Source: Zhengitettix transpicula
Lineage: Eukaryota; Arthropoda; Insecta; Orthoptera; Tetrigidae
DNA length: 64,000 nucleotides
NCBI GenBank assembly: GCA_037074705.1
Contig: CM073590.1
Span: 132,637,600 to 132,701,599 of the forward strand
Reading direction: 5' to 3'
Position numbers and translations under genes: made by a program
Part shown: in pieces, positions 1-13,518 of the stretch
Position numbering within the stretch: the stretch's first letter is position 1
Layout: every line of letters starts with the position of its first letter
The notes under the pieces: generated by a model
Told to the model about the DNA's origin: nothing
Database searches by the model: none
Seen by the model: only the letters and a program-made list of their open reading frames with translations

Positions 1-2530
1 GTGCAAAATTGATCTGGCGACACGCCTATGGAGCACTGGCACTCTGATTCACGTATGCAGATTATAGCCACCTATCGTCGCTCTAATTGCAGCTACAATG
101 GACGCCACGAGCGTAATGAGATCCAGCTATGGAAATTATAAGGTACAGATTCGAGATAGCGAATACAGAGCGTAATTAGAGGTAGAGTTGCGGAGTAGTG
201 GCTTAGACCTTATATACAGACGGCTCTGTATAGCTATTAATTTAAACGATCTTGAAATAATGGCTACTTTTACGTGATGGTGGACCGTTGTTTTTGGAAC
301 GGTTCAATGTCAGCGAAACACAATATTTGTTTTAATGCTACACTAAATAATTGGAAACAGGGCGACTGTTTACATAATTACGCATTAACATATTTGGCCT
401 TAACCGGTGTATAAGTGCGTTTCTTACTTAGGTAGATTATGGAGCGGCGGGTATATATAACTTAGAATGTTCCATAAAACAAAATATGTAAAGGAAAGGC
501 TGCAGTCGTTTTAATTAGGCTAGACACTTAAAAATCTGCACACACACAATTTTATCTATAGTCACCTTTCGATCATACGTCTAATACTTGAGCCGCACGT
601 TCGTTAAGTACGTTCTTTAATCTGAAGAGACCGAATTTTAACCTCTTATTATTATTATTTAAAATTTTTATAACAACTTAACATGAGCTTATTTTTCTAA
701 AAAGCACTGTGTTTATTTCTTCATGGGATGACAATTTAAAACGCAACTGTCTAATTTCAACGAGAGCAATCTTTTTCTTAATACTTTTCCCAATAAAAAA
801 TTAGTCATATCATATTCGAAGGAACGGAAATTAAGTTCAAGCTCCCGAATATTCCATTATTTACCATTTAGACTGTACAATTAACGAAGCCGTCGTTGCT
901 AGAGGCACGCATGACTACGGGCTAAAGGAGCGAATCTATATTGTTCTATTAATAGCAGGCAGGTTTTCAGCGTACGAATGATTTGTATGTGAGGGTGTGC
1001 CCCATAACTCTTTGAACACAAACTGAACACCCAATTGTTCAACAAGGTCGTTATCTGCTTCCTGGAAGAAACCGTTCACAATTGTAGAGGGTCTATTGTC
1101 GGAAGCGTAGAACGTGTGAAAGTTCTCATATCGTATTTAGTCTTCCTGTACCTTTACTCAACATATGTTTTAACGAAGATTCAAATTTACATACAGGGTG
1201 AACAAGTTTGAAAGAAAGGATAATGTTAGTTTGATTGCTCGTTTATAACTAGGCCTGCGATTGGCTACGAGCAAAAGATCAAAATTTCTCTTAAAACTCA
1301 ACTGTTTCTGATCATAATAACTCTTGCCATATTTTTCAAACCTAAGGACGTAATTTATAGCCCAACTACGAGCATGAATGCACAGTTGGACTACATTTAG
1401 AAGCATGAAAATAATTCTTAAGTACAAATTATAGCATTGGCCGACGTTATATTGGATAATGGCTTTTGGAAAAAGGAATCACACGATCTGTTTTTGGAAT
1501 TTATATTTTACTTATGGAACGAATCAAGATTTGTTAGGTGTGTGTATTGTAAGAAATCTCATCCAACCGAGTAGCGAAGTTATGGAGGACGTTTCGTCGA
1601 CATCACCAATTTGGAAACTCAAGAACATTCATACTGAGCAGGTTTATTGTAAATATATCAAGTAATTAATATCTGTGTTCTTCATTGTTAACTCTGCACC
1701 TTTTTTAAATATTAGTGCGTACAGTCAACGATTACATAAAAATATTAATCGTTTTTCGGGAAACAGTCATTATATTTAAGTGATTGCACTCGTACTGTTC
1801 GACCAACACTGCTTGCCACTGGATTTGGCCGGGAAACTCCAGATTCAAATGCAATTCTCAGGAAAAATTATTTGTTTCTTACACGACTTATGTTGTGATT
1901 TTAAGAAGTTTCTCGCAGGAACACACACACATATTAAATCCCAATTTCCAGGGACAGTCGCCAACGTTACTCCGGGCTGAATTCAGTTCGTTAAATTTAT
2001 TTACCTCCTGTACCCATTGCAGTAGTTTTAATTGGTCGTCAATTTCTCGCGGCGACATACATAATTTTCTAAAGTGAAACAATTTTTTTATACTAGACTA
2101 TTCCCTAAAATTACAGCCGGAGATGGAAACTTTATACCGAAAATGGGATTATTTGGTAATTATATTTTCGTCAAGAAGGATGAATAGTTGATATTTGTCG
2201 CCAAGATGTGTACTTGTATGTCTAGTGCCACTTGATGGATGTATGCCATGCCATCAAGAGGTTTTCCCACTCAAGTGCCACTACAGCGCACTTCACTGTC
2301 TTCGGACATACAAGCTCCAGGGATATAAACGACCCTCTAACTAAATGAGTACCAGTCCAGGATCAAATAAGGTGATTGACAGGAAAAATACTTCTGTTGG
2401 AATTCCCTTTCGTAAAGATTCTTTACACGATGAGAACGATTAATCACATGAAAGGTTCCTAGACTTTTCTAAGACGTGTATTCCAGCACCGAAAACAGCT
2501 GTAAGTATTTAATGACCTTCGCCTTACCTG
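1..2530. other. No gene seen; AT-rich intron or flanking DNA
   Basis: Only short chance reading frames without recognisable domains. A small imperfect hairpin and repeated element sits near 2225-2285 (AGTGCCACT occurs twice, with CTTGATGG facing CCATCAAG). Nothing here resembles the missing half of Ig domain 4. Confidence 0.5.
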
Positions 2531-2770
2531 TAGCGATGATCGCGCGAGCACGGTGCCATAGAGACTGCGGCGCGGCGGGGCGGGCTTCGGCTGCGTCTGT
2601 GGCAGGGCGCGAGTGGGAGGGGGGTGGTCGTGGAGAGAGCAACACAGCTGCTGGACCCCGGAGACCCCGCCCTGCGCGTTATCCCGCATTGTTGTGAAGC
2701 ACCTGCGGGGCGACAGGTGTGCGACCGACGATCGGCGCGCGCGGAGGCCGCAGTCCCGTCACCGCGACAC
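2531..2770 (-). other. CpG-rich patch with a good minus-strand splice donor; possible exon or promoter-proximal exon
   Basis: This 240-bp block is strikingly GC- and CpG-rich in an otherwise AT-rich window. On the minus strand an open frame of about 54 codons, rich in Pro, Arg and Ser, starts at an ATG near 2689 and reaches a consensus donor (CTACAG|GTAAGG) at 2530/2531. The frame is also open upstream to about 2765, and a possible acceptor (CCCCGCAG) lies near 2707. It has no recognisable domain. It does not follow exon G directly, because a phase-0 start at that acceptor hits a stop within eight codons. It may be an alternative first exon, a linker exon of the muscle gene, or an unrelated CpG island. 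No RNA evidence is available. Confidence 0.3.
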
Positions 2771-3064
2771 TTCTATCTAGGCTTCGTGTCGAAATTCCTA
2801 ACGTTTCTTCCCACCTGGAGACCATCAACGGAACGCAACTAATTTATCTTAGCTTTTTCTTTTTTTAAAAAAAGTGTCCTAATTTGTTAACGACAAGATG
2901 GCTGTATGAAAAACATTCGTTAACAAGTCGACTGATTGCGTGAAACTATATTGGATCTGAAAAGTATTGATTTCCTATGCACAAGAAGACATTTTCGAAT
3001 TAATAAAATATAGAACACAAACACCAATGGCAACCAGCAGTTTGATTATCCGTTGTTTTTTCTT

Positions 3065-3592
3065 GGTGCAGACAGGCTATATATATAGGGTAATCCACAT
3101 AGTGGCAACTCCCCTCTTATAGCATATGATAGGGATTTGAAAGGGGGGATGCGGAAGGGTGGAGGAAGGTAGCCAAGGGTTAACTAGGACCCCCGGGCTA
3201 TAGTTTAAGGATCCTAGCCGGCATTCGCCTAAAAGTAATGCAGGACAAACCCTTTAAAAACCTGCATCAGGTAGGTCGTGCATTTGGTACTTATCCCACG
3301 CCCTTCCGATGGCGGGAGAGGGGTTTGCTGTGGGGTCGCAGCATTTCATTCTCCGTGCCTCGACCAGTTTAGGATGCAGCTGGCCGACTATTCCAATGGA
3401 AATAGCTGACAACTCTTACCGTATGCCCAAGGTCTGCGACCCCGGAAACATAAACCTCTCAAAACAGGTGCCTCGGCTTGAATGAACCTTAGTTCAAAAA
3501 ACCAGAGAGATATGAAGGCATCCCCAAAGGTAGCCCCCGCCATAGCTCTCTGGGAAGGTTTACCTGAGAGAATCCTCTCGCAGGCTTCCTTT
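3065..3592 (+). repeat. Repeat family R1, copy 1 (near full length)
   Basis: Begins with CAGGCTATATATAGGGTAAT-like sequence and carries the family landmarks in order: GGCAACTCCCC, AAGGGGGGATGCGGAAGGG, CCAAGGGTTAACTAGG, AAGGATCCTA, AACCTGCATCAGGTAGG, CCACGCCCTTCCGAT, GGCCGACTATTCCAAT, CTTACCGTATGCCCAAGG. It ends in an imperfect palindrome of the form GAGAGAATCCTCTCGCAGG. Short reading frames inside are not genes. I do not recognise a named family. Confidence 0.85.
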
Positions 3593-3904
3593 GGCATTTT
3601 CAGTTCTTTGTTTCTTTCCTTATAGTGCACTGTGCTTCATTTTAAAATTAGAATTTTATAATTAAATTATGTCATATAATTATTATGAGTTGTTTCATAT
3701 AGACAATAAATAAATGCAAGCGTGTCACTCTTCGTTCGCCTTCAAAAATGTTTTTGCAATGTCGGAGGAAATTCTAAATTTTGCTATAAAACAGAATTCA
3801 ACAAAATATTACGTGATCAGAACTACAGATTTACTCAATTAAGACTCCCTTGTCGTTTGCAGAAGTATCTTGTAATGCGGAAGAAGAAAACAACTCTAAA
3901 CATA

Positions 3905-4646
3905 CACTGACGAGCCGAAATATATATCCACCTTTTTAACCTTTTTAGAGCGTTGGTCCACCTTTGTAATACAATTCAGCAGTGATTGAAATGGATTCGC
4001 CAAGCCGTTAGAAGGTTTCGGGAGGTATTTGCCACCATATGTCTACGCGCAGGTCACGCATTTAATTTAATTACAGGCCAACAGTTAGTGGGTTCAGAAT
4101 TGGCGTCCTAGGTTGAAATGAGAAAAATTTCGTGGGCAAAACATCAACTTGAGATCACTATCATATTAGTCAAACCACTGTAACATAATTATAACAGTTA
4201 TCCTGCTGGAAGATGGGAAGCAGCAAGCACGAAGGGTTTTTCAACAATGTTCCCTGAACGATGTCCTCCGAAACAATAGTACTGGGCCGTCAGATCTGCC
4301 TCAGATCGCAATCTATCCCCATTTACAGAGCGGATTCTTTGACGAGGCATGAACTCCCAAAACCTTGTCGCCTACTCTTGGTTCACCGCCCTTCAACCAA
4401 TTTTCACTTATGCTCACAACAGCTGCACGTGAACCGCCGACCAGCTTCGCCGTTTCCCAATCCTGTCGGGCCGTAACAATCTTCCATTTGACAATTTAGT
4501 CAGATTATTTTGTCATTTTCAGCAGATATCACCGCTAGAATTATTTCTCATTCCTTTCTGATTTGCTTAAATACTTTCCTGTTCGCAACGCCACCTGGCT
4601 GCACTCAATCTCGCGGTGGACAGTAGTGATAATGTTCCGATTCATG
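3905..4646 (-). mobile_element. Internally deleted Tc1/mariner-type DNA transposon with imperfect terminal inverted repeats
   Basis: The left end (CACTGACGAGCCGAAA... to CCACC, 3905-3932) and the right end (4616-4646, GGTGGACAG...ATGTTCCGAT) are imperfect inverted repeats of each other. The interior, read on the minus strand, resembles a decayed transposase 5' region, but frames are broken and the catalytic part is missing. Assignment to a Tc1/mariner-type family rests on my memory of a widely dispersed arthropod element with this terminus, so the exact family is uncertain. The 71-codon plus-strand frame at 4261-4476 lies antisense within it and is not a gene. Confidence 0.6.
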
Positions 4647-7600
4647 CATATAATTCTTACAACACCTGTTCACTACCTGACTTGAATCGAATTGTCCTGC
4701 TGAATACTGATCCTTATGTCAATTCTCGTATTTACCAAATCTTTCGGCTCCTCGACCATGTTAATGACATTGAGACTACTCTGCTTTTTGCTATATAATA
4801 AATAAATATATTTACTATTGTTGTGCCGAAACAGAAACAATCCGTTTTCATTGCAATCGTTTGAGAATCCTTGCAGGAAGAAATAAGCTGTGAACAACTA
4901 TTTTGACGACGGAGCTGATTGAGAATAAGTAACGTGTTCTGTTATGCAGTTTACTCACTCTCACAGCATTATGCATAATAACATCTCGATGATTCGTACG
5001 ATGTAACTCGGACAGCAAACTGAATTTACACGGTTTGAATCGAGTTTCCACTGCAGGGCGGCTTCCATAATTATCCTTCATAATTATCCTTGCATTGGCA
5101 GAACACTAAGGTGGAGCTGATATAATTCCGACTAAACGATTTAAATACGTAATCCCAACGCGAAACTAATTGATATGCTTCTTAATATTATTATTATTAT
5201 TAATATACGTATTATTCGTGAATGCGTTTCAAGATCAGACATGAAAATTGATAATTTAGGGTTTCCCTAACGTTGAAACCTATTTATTATTATTTTAATC
5301 TTCGTACTGAACGCTACGAGTAGAAGCACAATTGCCGATGACAATTCTAGAATATGTCAGAAAAATTCTAGTGGAGGATAGAATTTATTTAATTTATAAG
5401 CGGGCATCCATCATCAGAGATCATCTTGCCGGGGAGATTCCTGCCAGCGTCAGTACAAGGACACCTCTGATCCTAAACCAGCACATTAATTGACTCATAG
5501 AATATTCATACTGATTGTCAATCAGCATGTAGAAAACAAGTGAGCTGTGTGAATTATGACAAACAATATAAATAAAACTAAGTATTTTTTTAAAAAAAAT
5601 TGAACTCGGAACACAATATGACATTTATCTTATAAATACACACATAATCGTGTCTGTATGTGTTTATTTTAAGTAGAAATACGTAATGAAAATACTGTTT
5701 CATTTGTAATTATATTTAAAGATCAAGTCCACGGAGAAAAGATGGAAATGTGATATTTTTACTTTTACGCGCTATAAAACCTGCGTTACTTACAAAGTAA
5801 TGATAATAAATTCACGCATTAATGTTCAACGGTGTAGTTAAGACATGTAACTTTAATATTTTGAACGTTATCGCAGAGCAGCTTATTTATGTCGAGACTT
5901 CAATAAATAATTTTTATGAGTTGTTCAATTATATATCTGGGTGGTGAAAAAAATGATATGCTACAAGTAACTCGTGACGTAAGCCTGTCACTTCAAATAT
6001 CATTAGTGAAGAAATACTGTGGCTCTTAAGCAACCTCTTGATGTAGCTTGGCTTTAATACCGGACATTATGAAAGGCACGTTTTTTTTGTCACCTGACTT
6101 TTCGCTTCCTGATATATTTAACAACAGTCGGAGTTACTGAGGCAGTTAATGACACTTCCAAATTACATGTTTATTTCATTAAAAATAATGAATTAGATGT
6201 GTCTAACAAATTTATCGATGTATGATTTAGTTTTTTGGAACTGAATTAAGATCAAATTATTTATCAATTATATATAAGACAAACTCGAGCTGAAATATGT
6301 GAAATATTTACTTCTCTACACGCTCTACTACATCATAACACTCAATTATTGTAAAAATGCTTTATTATGAAGAGAGTAAGTAGTTTTATTTTTTATCGAA
6401 TCTACTATATAAGATACATGGGGAAAATATAACTCATTCTATTCATATGTAACTGCTCCAAAATTATTTTACTTTGCTAATATTTAGAAACTGCTCAATG
6501 CGAGAGCTACTTAAAAGAAAACTAGATTTTTCTAAATTTCCAAAAGTGAGAATATTAGAATTTATATTATAAAATTATATGAAGTTTGAAATTAAAGCAG
6601 AAATATTTCAAACGTATTATAGAACGCCATCGCTGTATACGTAATAATAGACAGTATGCTAATTCATGAGTTAAGTAGTTAAGACATCCGCGTAAATTAA
6701 AGGCTTAACCTGCAGAGCCAGTTCCAGATTCTTTGAACAAAGCAATATTTATACGTGTTGTAAAGGAAACATATTTACAGCAGTAAAAGAAAAATTTTAT
6801 TCCGTGGACGTTATGAAAATAATATACCTTGGGTAGGTAATTTGAAGAGAAACGTGTGATCAATATGAACGTTACACAATTCAGAGAAGTCGTTGTTTAA
6901 TTTTACAATACGCTGTTTGTACATCATCTGTTTAACAGTAATTATTCAATATTTAGATAAAAGTATGTAACTTAGCCTAGGATTACAACATGTTGTAAGT
7001 TGTGAGACGTTGCTCATTCCTGCGACTAGTAGTCAAGGAACACGAAAGGACGAAACAAACTAGAGATTTGTTATGATTTGTGTATCATTATTGGGGGTTT
7101 GAAAAATTCAGAAATCGTTGAATTAAAATTATTGTAAATTAAATTAAATGTGTTTCTCACACCTCTCACAGAAACAGTAGCATATGTTGGGATACTATTT
7201 ATGATATTTTTATTTAGTGATGCTTCAGACTTATTTTTAGGTACGTCGTAGTATATCGTTGCTAACACCAACGAACTAATGAGAAACTATGATTATTTTC
7301 CTTATGGGTTTGACGTTTTTTTGAAAAATATATTAAATATATGTTAAGACGTATTATATTGTCTGGAATACAAGATATAAGATGATAAGGAGGAAAAAAT
7401 CAACGTTTGGATCAGAACTTTGGTATCAGAAATAATCAAACGAGTCGGAGAACTCGTTTTCAGGAAATAATCCTACTAAATTCAGTTTATAACAGAGTCG
7501 ACTACCTGAGCCTAGGTAAATTTGTGACACGGTCTGTTTGTTAAGAATGATGAACATTTAGATTTATGTCGTCATGAATTAGGGGCTTGAAGACTGCCCG

Positions 7601-9294
7601 TAAGTAAGCGGAATAGGCTTAACGATTACCCAAATTAACGATGCCTAAATGAAATAGGAAATCGACAATGCGACTATCACGATTCATCGAAGTAGGGATA
7701 CAGTTCTCTATTTCGTAATTGTGTCAACTTACTCGGTACGTTTGGTTATATTTTTGGCCAATCATCGTAGTACCAAAAAAATCAGCTTTGATTCTCGCGT
7801 CAAGTCATTCATTTGGTTTTATTATTATTTATCATTATTATTTATTCCATTAGCTGTCGAACGAGAAAATAGGATACGTCAATACATAAATTTGCAATAT
7901 AATTTTCAGAATTACAATTAATAATTAAAATAGATGTTAACGTTAACATTACTAAAAATAGAGGGGCACAAATTTTCATGTGTAACATGACTAAAAATTA
8001 TATAATAATAATAGAAATTATTTAACGTCATTGCAGTATGCAGGAAGCAAACAAATGAAATACATACTAGGTAAAAATAATATATTAGAGGATTAATTAA
8101 CAAAAAATAATTAAATATGGAAATATGAAAGCTACTTAATATTGCACAAATTAATATATTCAATATTCCTGTATACTGTATGTGGTATTGGATATGTGCT
8201 AAATTTTCATTCTTAGTCGCTCATAAAAAAATTTGCATGGCTTCATAAGTTATATCAAATAATAATTCTTGTTTCAGTGTCCTCGCTGATGTCACGACCA
8301 TCATTCATAAATTCCTTCCTGAAGGATCATTCATGACCATTAAAAAATAGTGTTTCGTGTAAAGGAATCCACACTAACTTATTCAAAGCAAATTCTTACA
8401 GAATAAATGTCCTCTTTCTCAATAGTGTTTATAAAAGATGACGTGCCATTCTGAATTACGACGTATTACTTTCCTCCTGTTAATGTACGTGTCTTGTGTC
8501 AATAATCTGCTGAATATTAACCCTTTACTGCATAGTACAGGATAAATGCAGCTATAACTTTTTGTATCACCCCAGAGGCGTCAGTTTGTTTCCAAGAGAG
8601 CTTATTTGTGATGCAGATATAAAACAACAATCACTTAATGAAAAGCGAAATTTTTTTCATCCGTGGGCAAGTTAAAAAATGCCTGTTCCAGCTTTCTGTG
8701 AGTCAACCCCTAAAGCCAGATTTTTCTACCCGCTGGTCAGCTTGAGAATATTTATTTTCTGTGATTTTTTATTTTTTGCAAGACAGAAAATTTAAGCGTC
8801 ATTCTCAGAGTATTTTAATTGCATTAAAAACAATAATTATCAAAGTAATGTGAATTAAAGACAAATTAGACCTAATTATATTTATGTTGAATTTGTGCAA
8901 CATCATAGCAAACTTGACTTTGGTCACGTTTGATATTTTTTTGGTTATGTTTTCCGTATTTTATTCATAAAATGCATCATAAAAATTTAATTTAAAAAAT
9001 ACAAATAATCATGCATTGAAGGTTCAAGCCTTCATATTTGAATAAAATTTACAAACACAATTTAAGACAATTTCCTAAGCGTTTCAGTATTTCCAGATAT
9101 TAAAAAAAATATTCTATATCTCACGTACTGGTAATAATTCAAGAATTGGTCATAAAAGCGATTTTCTAGTCACAGCAATTTTCGTTGACATCTAACGGTT
9201 GTTTCCTAACATTCAAACATTGAAACAAAACTTTAGAAGCAATTTTACCAGGGTTCTGCTGAAAAAAATTACCATAATTTTGCTTCTGTTGATG
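4647..9294. other. AT-rich non-coding stretch, no gene seen
   Basis: Long AT-rich sequence with small A/T-rich simple repeats (for example an ATT tract near 5189-5205). No domain, splice-bounded exon or recognisable mobile element was seen on either strand. Confidence 0.5.
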
Positions 9295-9352
9295 TGTTCC
9301 CATAGTTAAATACATTGTATATACTATGTTCCCATAGTTAAATACATTGTAT
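9295..9352. repeat. Short tandem duplication of a 26-bp unit
   Basis: The segment TGTTCCCATAGTTAAATACA plus TTGTAT occurs at 9295-9320 and again at 9327-9352, identical and separated by six bases. It is probably a local slippage or repair duplication. Confidence 0.8.
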
Positions 9353-9479
9353 TATATATAACACACAATTCGTCATGGGCTTCATTCGGATTGAAAAGTA
9401 GATGATAAATAGTAACGGTCCATTTACAAGGCCCTCGCAGCTACTCACGCCAGCCTTTAATATTCCTCAAGTTGAGTTT

Positions 9480-9720
9480 ATGTATTTGTCTCGTTGCTTA
9501 AAGACGACATACGTAAACAGAGCATGGAGCATGGAGAGCGGCGGGCTGTCCGCATTCCTGGGGTCGATTCCGCACGCCAGATAGCTCTATGGATCCGGAT
9601 GCTGGGTCATCGCTCGCTGATGTCACGGTTTAAAGGCGCTCCTCTCGCGGCGGCCTTCACAACTAACATCGTACCAGTCTCCAGTCTCCGTCTTAATACC
9701 TTATTACAGTGATTTACCGT
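9480..9720 (+). repeat. Possible tRNA-derived SINE fragment
   Basis: A GC-richer patch contains GGGTCGATTCC near 9571-9581, a close match to a Pol III box B. No convincing box A or full cloverleaf is seen. The 72-codon frame here shows no domain. Confidence 0.3.
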
Positions 9721-10394
9721 CACCTCACGACGTTCAAATTTCTTGTTGCGTGAGGATTTGGAATTGACCTCTAGTTACAGCTAACTGATTACCTCACGTT
9801 GCCCGAGAGTTTATTTATCCAAATCATGCAGATATATCTCAAGATATAAATTTTACTTACAGATTTTTGTAACTATAAGTAACTAATACAATGTTTGATT
9901 ATCGACAGTTGGAAATAAACACTAAATTTCCATAGATTTCCTTCACAACGTAGCCTTCGAAATATCATTTTCTCTTTATTATCTGCTGGTATTAATTCTG
10001 CATTTATTTCATACTACTTTCCGACTTTCAACAATACACTCGTTCGGCCCGGACATACTTAATAACATTTTTTACTTATCTTCGGCGTAGCAGGTCTTTA
10101 ATTCACACTGTATAACTTTTCTGACTTCTCCAGCCAGCCTTTTACCCTTCTTTTGGAACGAAGGTCCTTTCATTCTGACTTTCTGTTCGCTTTTAATCAA
10201 CTTTATTTTTTTATTTTATATTAATATCCTCCTTTATTTCTGAGATATGAAGTTAATGTTACTCTGCTCTATTTTTCTAAGCATCTCCAACTAATCGTGC
10301 TCCGACTTCTTATTCATTTCCATCAACATTATTATGATAATCATTTCTATAACTCTTCCTATAACTCTACGTCGGTAGTCCCAGCAGTACTCGT

Positions 10395-11345
10395 CCTTAA
10401 CAAATAAAATTGGGAAAATATATCTCTATTTCTGAACGTACTCTTTTAAGTCGATACAATTTTCCCAGCGATGTTCAATAGCTTCGATACTCAGTTTAAA
10501 GTGAGAACTATCGAGATCCTGAAAATAGCAATCCTCTTTATAGGCAAGTCTTTTACCATCGAGCCATTTTAAAAAGCTAAATCTTCCGAATACGGTGCGT
10601 GAGGAAGCAATTCCAACTTTAACTCATTGATTTTTCGCGTCATCGCGATAATTGATGTGTGAACTTGGGCATTGTCGTGATGAAACAAAACTTTCTTTTT
10701 TCACCAAATGCGGACTTTTTTTTCTAGATTACATTACTTGAACACTACAATAAGTTCGCATAATACTCGCCGTTGATTGTTTTTCTTTTTGAATATAATC
10801 AATGAAACTTACAAAAAACTGACGCCATGACTTTACCAAAAGATGATCTGTCTTAGACTATATTAGCGCCCATTCATTGTTTTGGCTGTTCCTTCACCTG
10901 AAATTTGACGTAATGTACTAATGTTCCACCCATTGACGTGCTTTATTGCTGTGAAACATCGTTAAACACTCGACTGAAACATCTTTACTACGCTGCTTTC
11001 GTTCCATAGCAATGAAACGCGGCAGCCATCTTGCGCACAGCTTTCGCATGTTCAAATTTTTACTCGATATGCGATGTACAGCACTTTTTGAAATGACTTC
11101 CTTTAGTAGTCACATTTTCAGTCGACGGATATCGAATACCGTTTTGTGTATTTTCGTCACAATTTCTAACGTGGTCACTTCATTTCCTCGACCACTTCGA
11201 TGTTTATTTTGGCTGCTCTTACGGCCTCGTTTAGACTCTACTACCAATTTTTGTTGTTGTTAACGAAGAAGCAGATTCACCCAGAGTAAAATCTAGCTTG
11301 ACTTTGATATTGGTTGTACTGAGATCGTTCCAATGGAAGTATTGC
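10395..11345 (-). mobile_element. Degenerate mariner-family transposon (dead transposase)
   Basis: Read on the minus strand, about 950 bp encodes broken pieces of a mariner transposase. Near 11340-11000 there is an N-terminal HTH-like part, including a V-T-x-L-E-I-V-x-K-I-H segment and a later K-S-A-V-H-R block ending M-R-K-L-C-A-R-W. Near 10660-10690 is the F-H-H-D-N-A-Q-V-H-T motif carrying a catalytic Asp, and near 10430-10560 is the C-terminal E-H-R-W-x-K/N-C-I-D-L-K block. Family knowledge: mariners are IS630-superfamily cut-and-paste transposons with a DD34D triad. Frameshifts and in-frame stops separate the pieces, and the central part is poorly conserved, so it is inactive. It lies in the intron or flank downstream of exon G. 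Confidence 0.8.
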
Positions 11346-13518
11346 ATCACATAACTATGGCAAATTTTTCCCATGTTTACTAATTCACTGAAAGCGTTCA
11401 CCTTTGATGGCTGTCAAACAAACACTAAAGAATGTAGCGTCTTCTAACTTAAGCTTTGTAAGTTTGATATTTTAGACCACGTTTGTTTTTCAAACAACAC
11501 GTCTTCTATACGTCAGGCCCGGTTCTTCCGCACATTTTGTACAACTGTGATCCTTCTACACTGTCAAAGACCACTGATATGGAAACCCGCATTTGTTTCT
11601 TATTAATTCTCAGCTGCGAAAAACTAAAAGAAATTTATTGATGAACTCAATTACCGGATTAATGATGGCAATCCGTAAAAACAATATGCTACTTTACTAC
11701 TGCCATTAAATTCATTACTTGAATATAAATTAATTTTAAATGAAAAACAATTAGTCAGAAATTATAATATGGAAAACACTACGTTTCATTCCGAAATTTT
11801 TTGACTCTTCATGTGTAAATTTCCATTAAATGATAAATTCGTGAATTACACGAAATACAGATGGAGATAAATTTCTGAAGTGCGGATTGTACACATTATC
11901 GACCACATGTGTGCAAATCACATAAATGTATGTTAATCTATATTTCATATAATTAATTATCACGAGTTTACCGTTTAAATGAAATTTACACCAGAAGAAC
12001 ACGAAAATTTTGGGATGATGTTTGATTTATTATAATGTTATAAATTTTATATATTAAATTTCTGACTAATGGGCTGTTGTTATTTCATTTCTTCATTTAT
12101 TTAAAATAAGTCTAATACATATAATTCTTAAACTAATTTTTAGCGCGAAATTATATTGAAAGAGTGGCAGAAAATAATTACATTCGAGAGCAGACGAATG
12201 GATTTCCGTCTAGCACATTTCTAAAAGTTATGAAACTAAAATGAAAGAGTAGAATAGAAAAATCACGACAGGGCCAGCAATTCAGTTAAGTAAATATCAC
12301 TATCAAAAAGATAAAATAATTGTAAGATAATTTTACCTTTAAGACGATACGTTTTTACCGTTATGTTAGGAATTTTTGGCAAACTAAGGATATCTGGATA
12401 ACGGCAGTTCAAATTTTCGAGTTATAAGGTTGATTTACGAGTGGTTTCTCTGAATTACCTTGTATAGACTCTGGGCGGCGTAATCAGTATATGGGCATGA
12501 CCTCGTCATCCGATAAGGAAATTGGATGATGTGCGGGCGTGCCGACCTTCGGGAGAAGCCACGCGAATACTTCGGCAAGGATTTTCGTACATCGCATTAA
12601 TCATTTCATCGAAAAATTGTCCCCGAGAAGCTTATAAAATAGCTACTATTAAATCACAATTTTTCCAGTATCTTATACGCAGTGGTGGAAGGTCATACAA
12701 CTGTGTCTGGGTTAAAAACATACGATGTATAATTTTTTTCATAAATTGTGTTTATGGAAGAGGTTGTATCTGTAGTATAACTAGAAATATTGACTTAAGT
12801 AGTATTTGAAAAGGTTCATATTACGAAAATAAACTTCCCACAAAACTTTGGAAAAATACCAAAAGTGATAACAGTACGAATTTATTTGGAATTATTTTTA
12901 TTAATATATCCCTCTAAAGAGTATAATTCCAATTTCTAGACAAAAATCCATGATATTAAACTGTAGTCCACAGTAGAATTAATTTTTTTCTGAAAATTAC
13001 GTCATAACTCTAATATATTCTAAATCAGTCGAAGTACAACAATACAAATTGCAGTACTATTATAATTTTTTATTTTTACTATGAGACTGATATTTCTGGT
13101 GCGTAAATCCATAGTTATTTATTGAACGTTGAAAATATTATGAATTATGTTTGCTATACGAGTTGCGCATACATGAAAAGGATGTATCGCATTTCATCAT
13201 CTGATGGTTTAGGGTTTTGAATAATAATGAAATTTTCAAGGGTACACGAGTGTCTAGTTCGGAGTTGGTACGAATATTATGTATATAGTCATTTTATTTA
13301 TTATTCTTATCTTTAGTTTTTCCATTTTATCGTCATCATTCCAAATTTTCAAATTAGATTTTTGCAATATCTTTCCCTTCTACTATTTTAAAACAAGCAG
13401 AGTAAAAAGGAACGAACGACAGTCAAAATATAACAATTCAAAAATAAAATAAGATTAATAAACTAACCAATTTAATTTTGTTAATTTTGGGAGTGTTTAT
13501 TTAATGGTTAAAGATTAC
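11346..13518. other. Non-coding stretch, no gene seen
   Basis: AT-rich sequence continuing the intron after exon G. A slightly GC-richer patch at 12515-12600 opens a 95-codon plus-strand frame without a recognisable domain or splice context; I do not call it a gene. Confidence 0.5.

Noticed and set aside
12522..12809. 95-codon plus frame as a small gene
   Set aside because: No recognisable domain, promoter or splice context, and ordinary intronic base composition after its first 80 bases.
1..13518. Second half of Ig domain 4 expected after exon G
   Set aside because: No minus-strand segment with a D-x-G-x-Y-x-C-like block and suitable acceptor was found by eye; it may lie outside the window, but a very short exon could have been missed.
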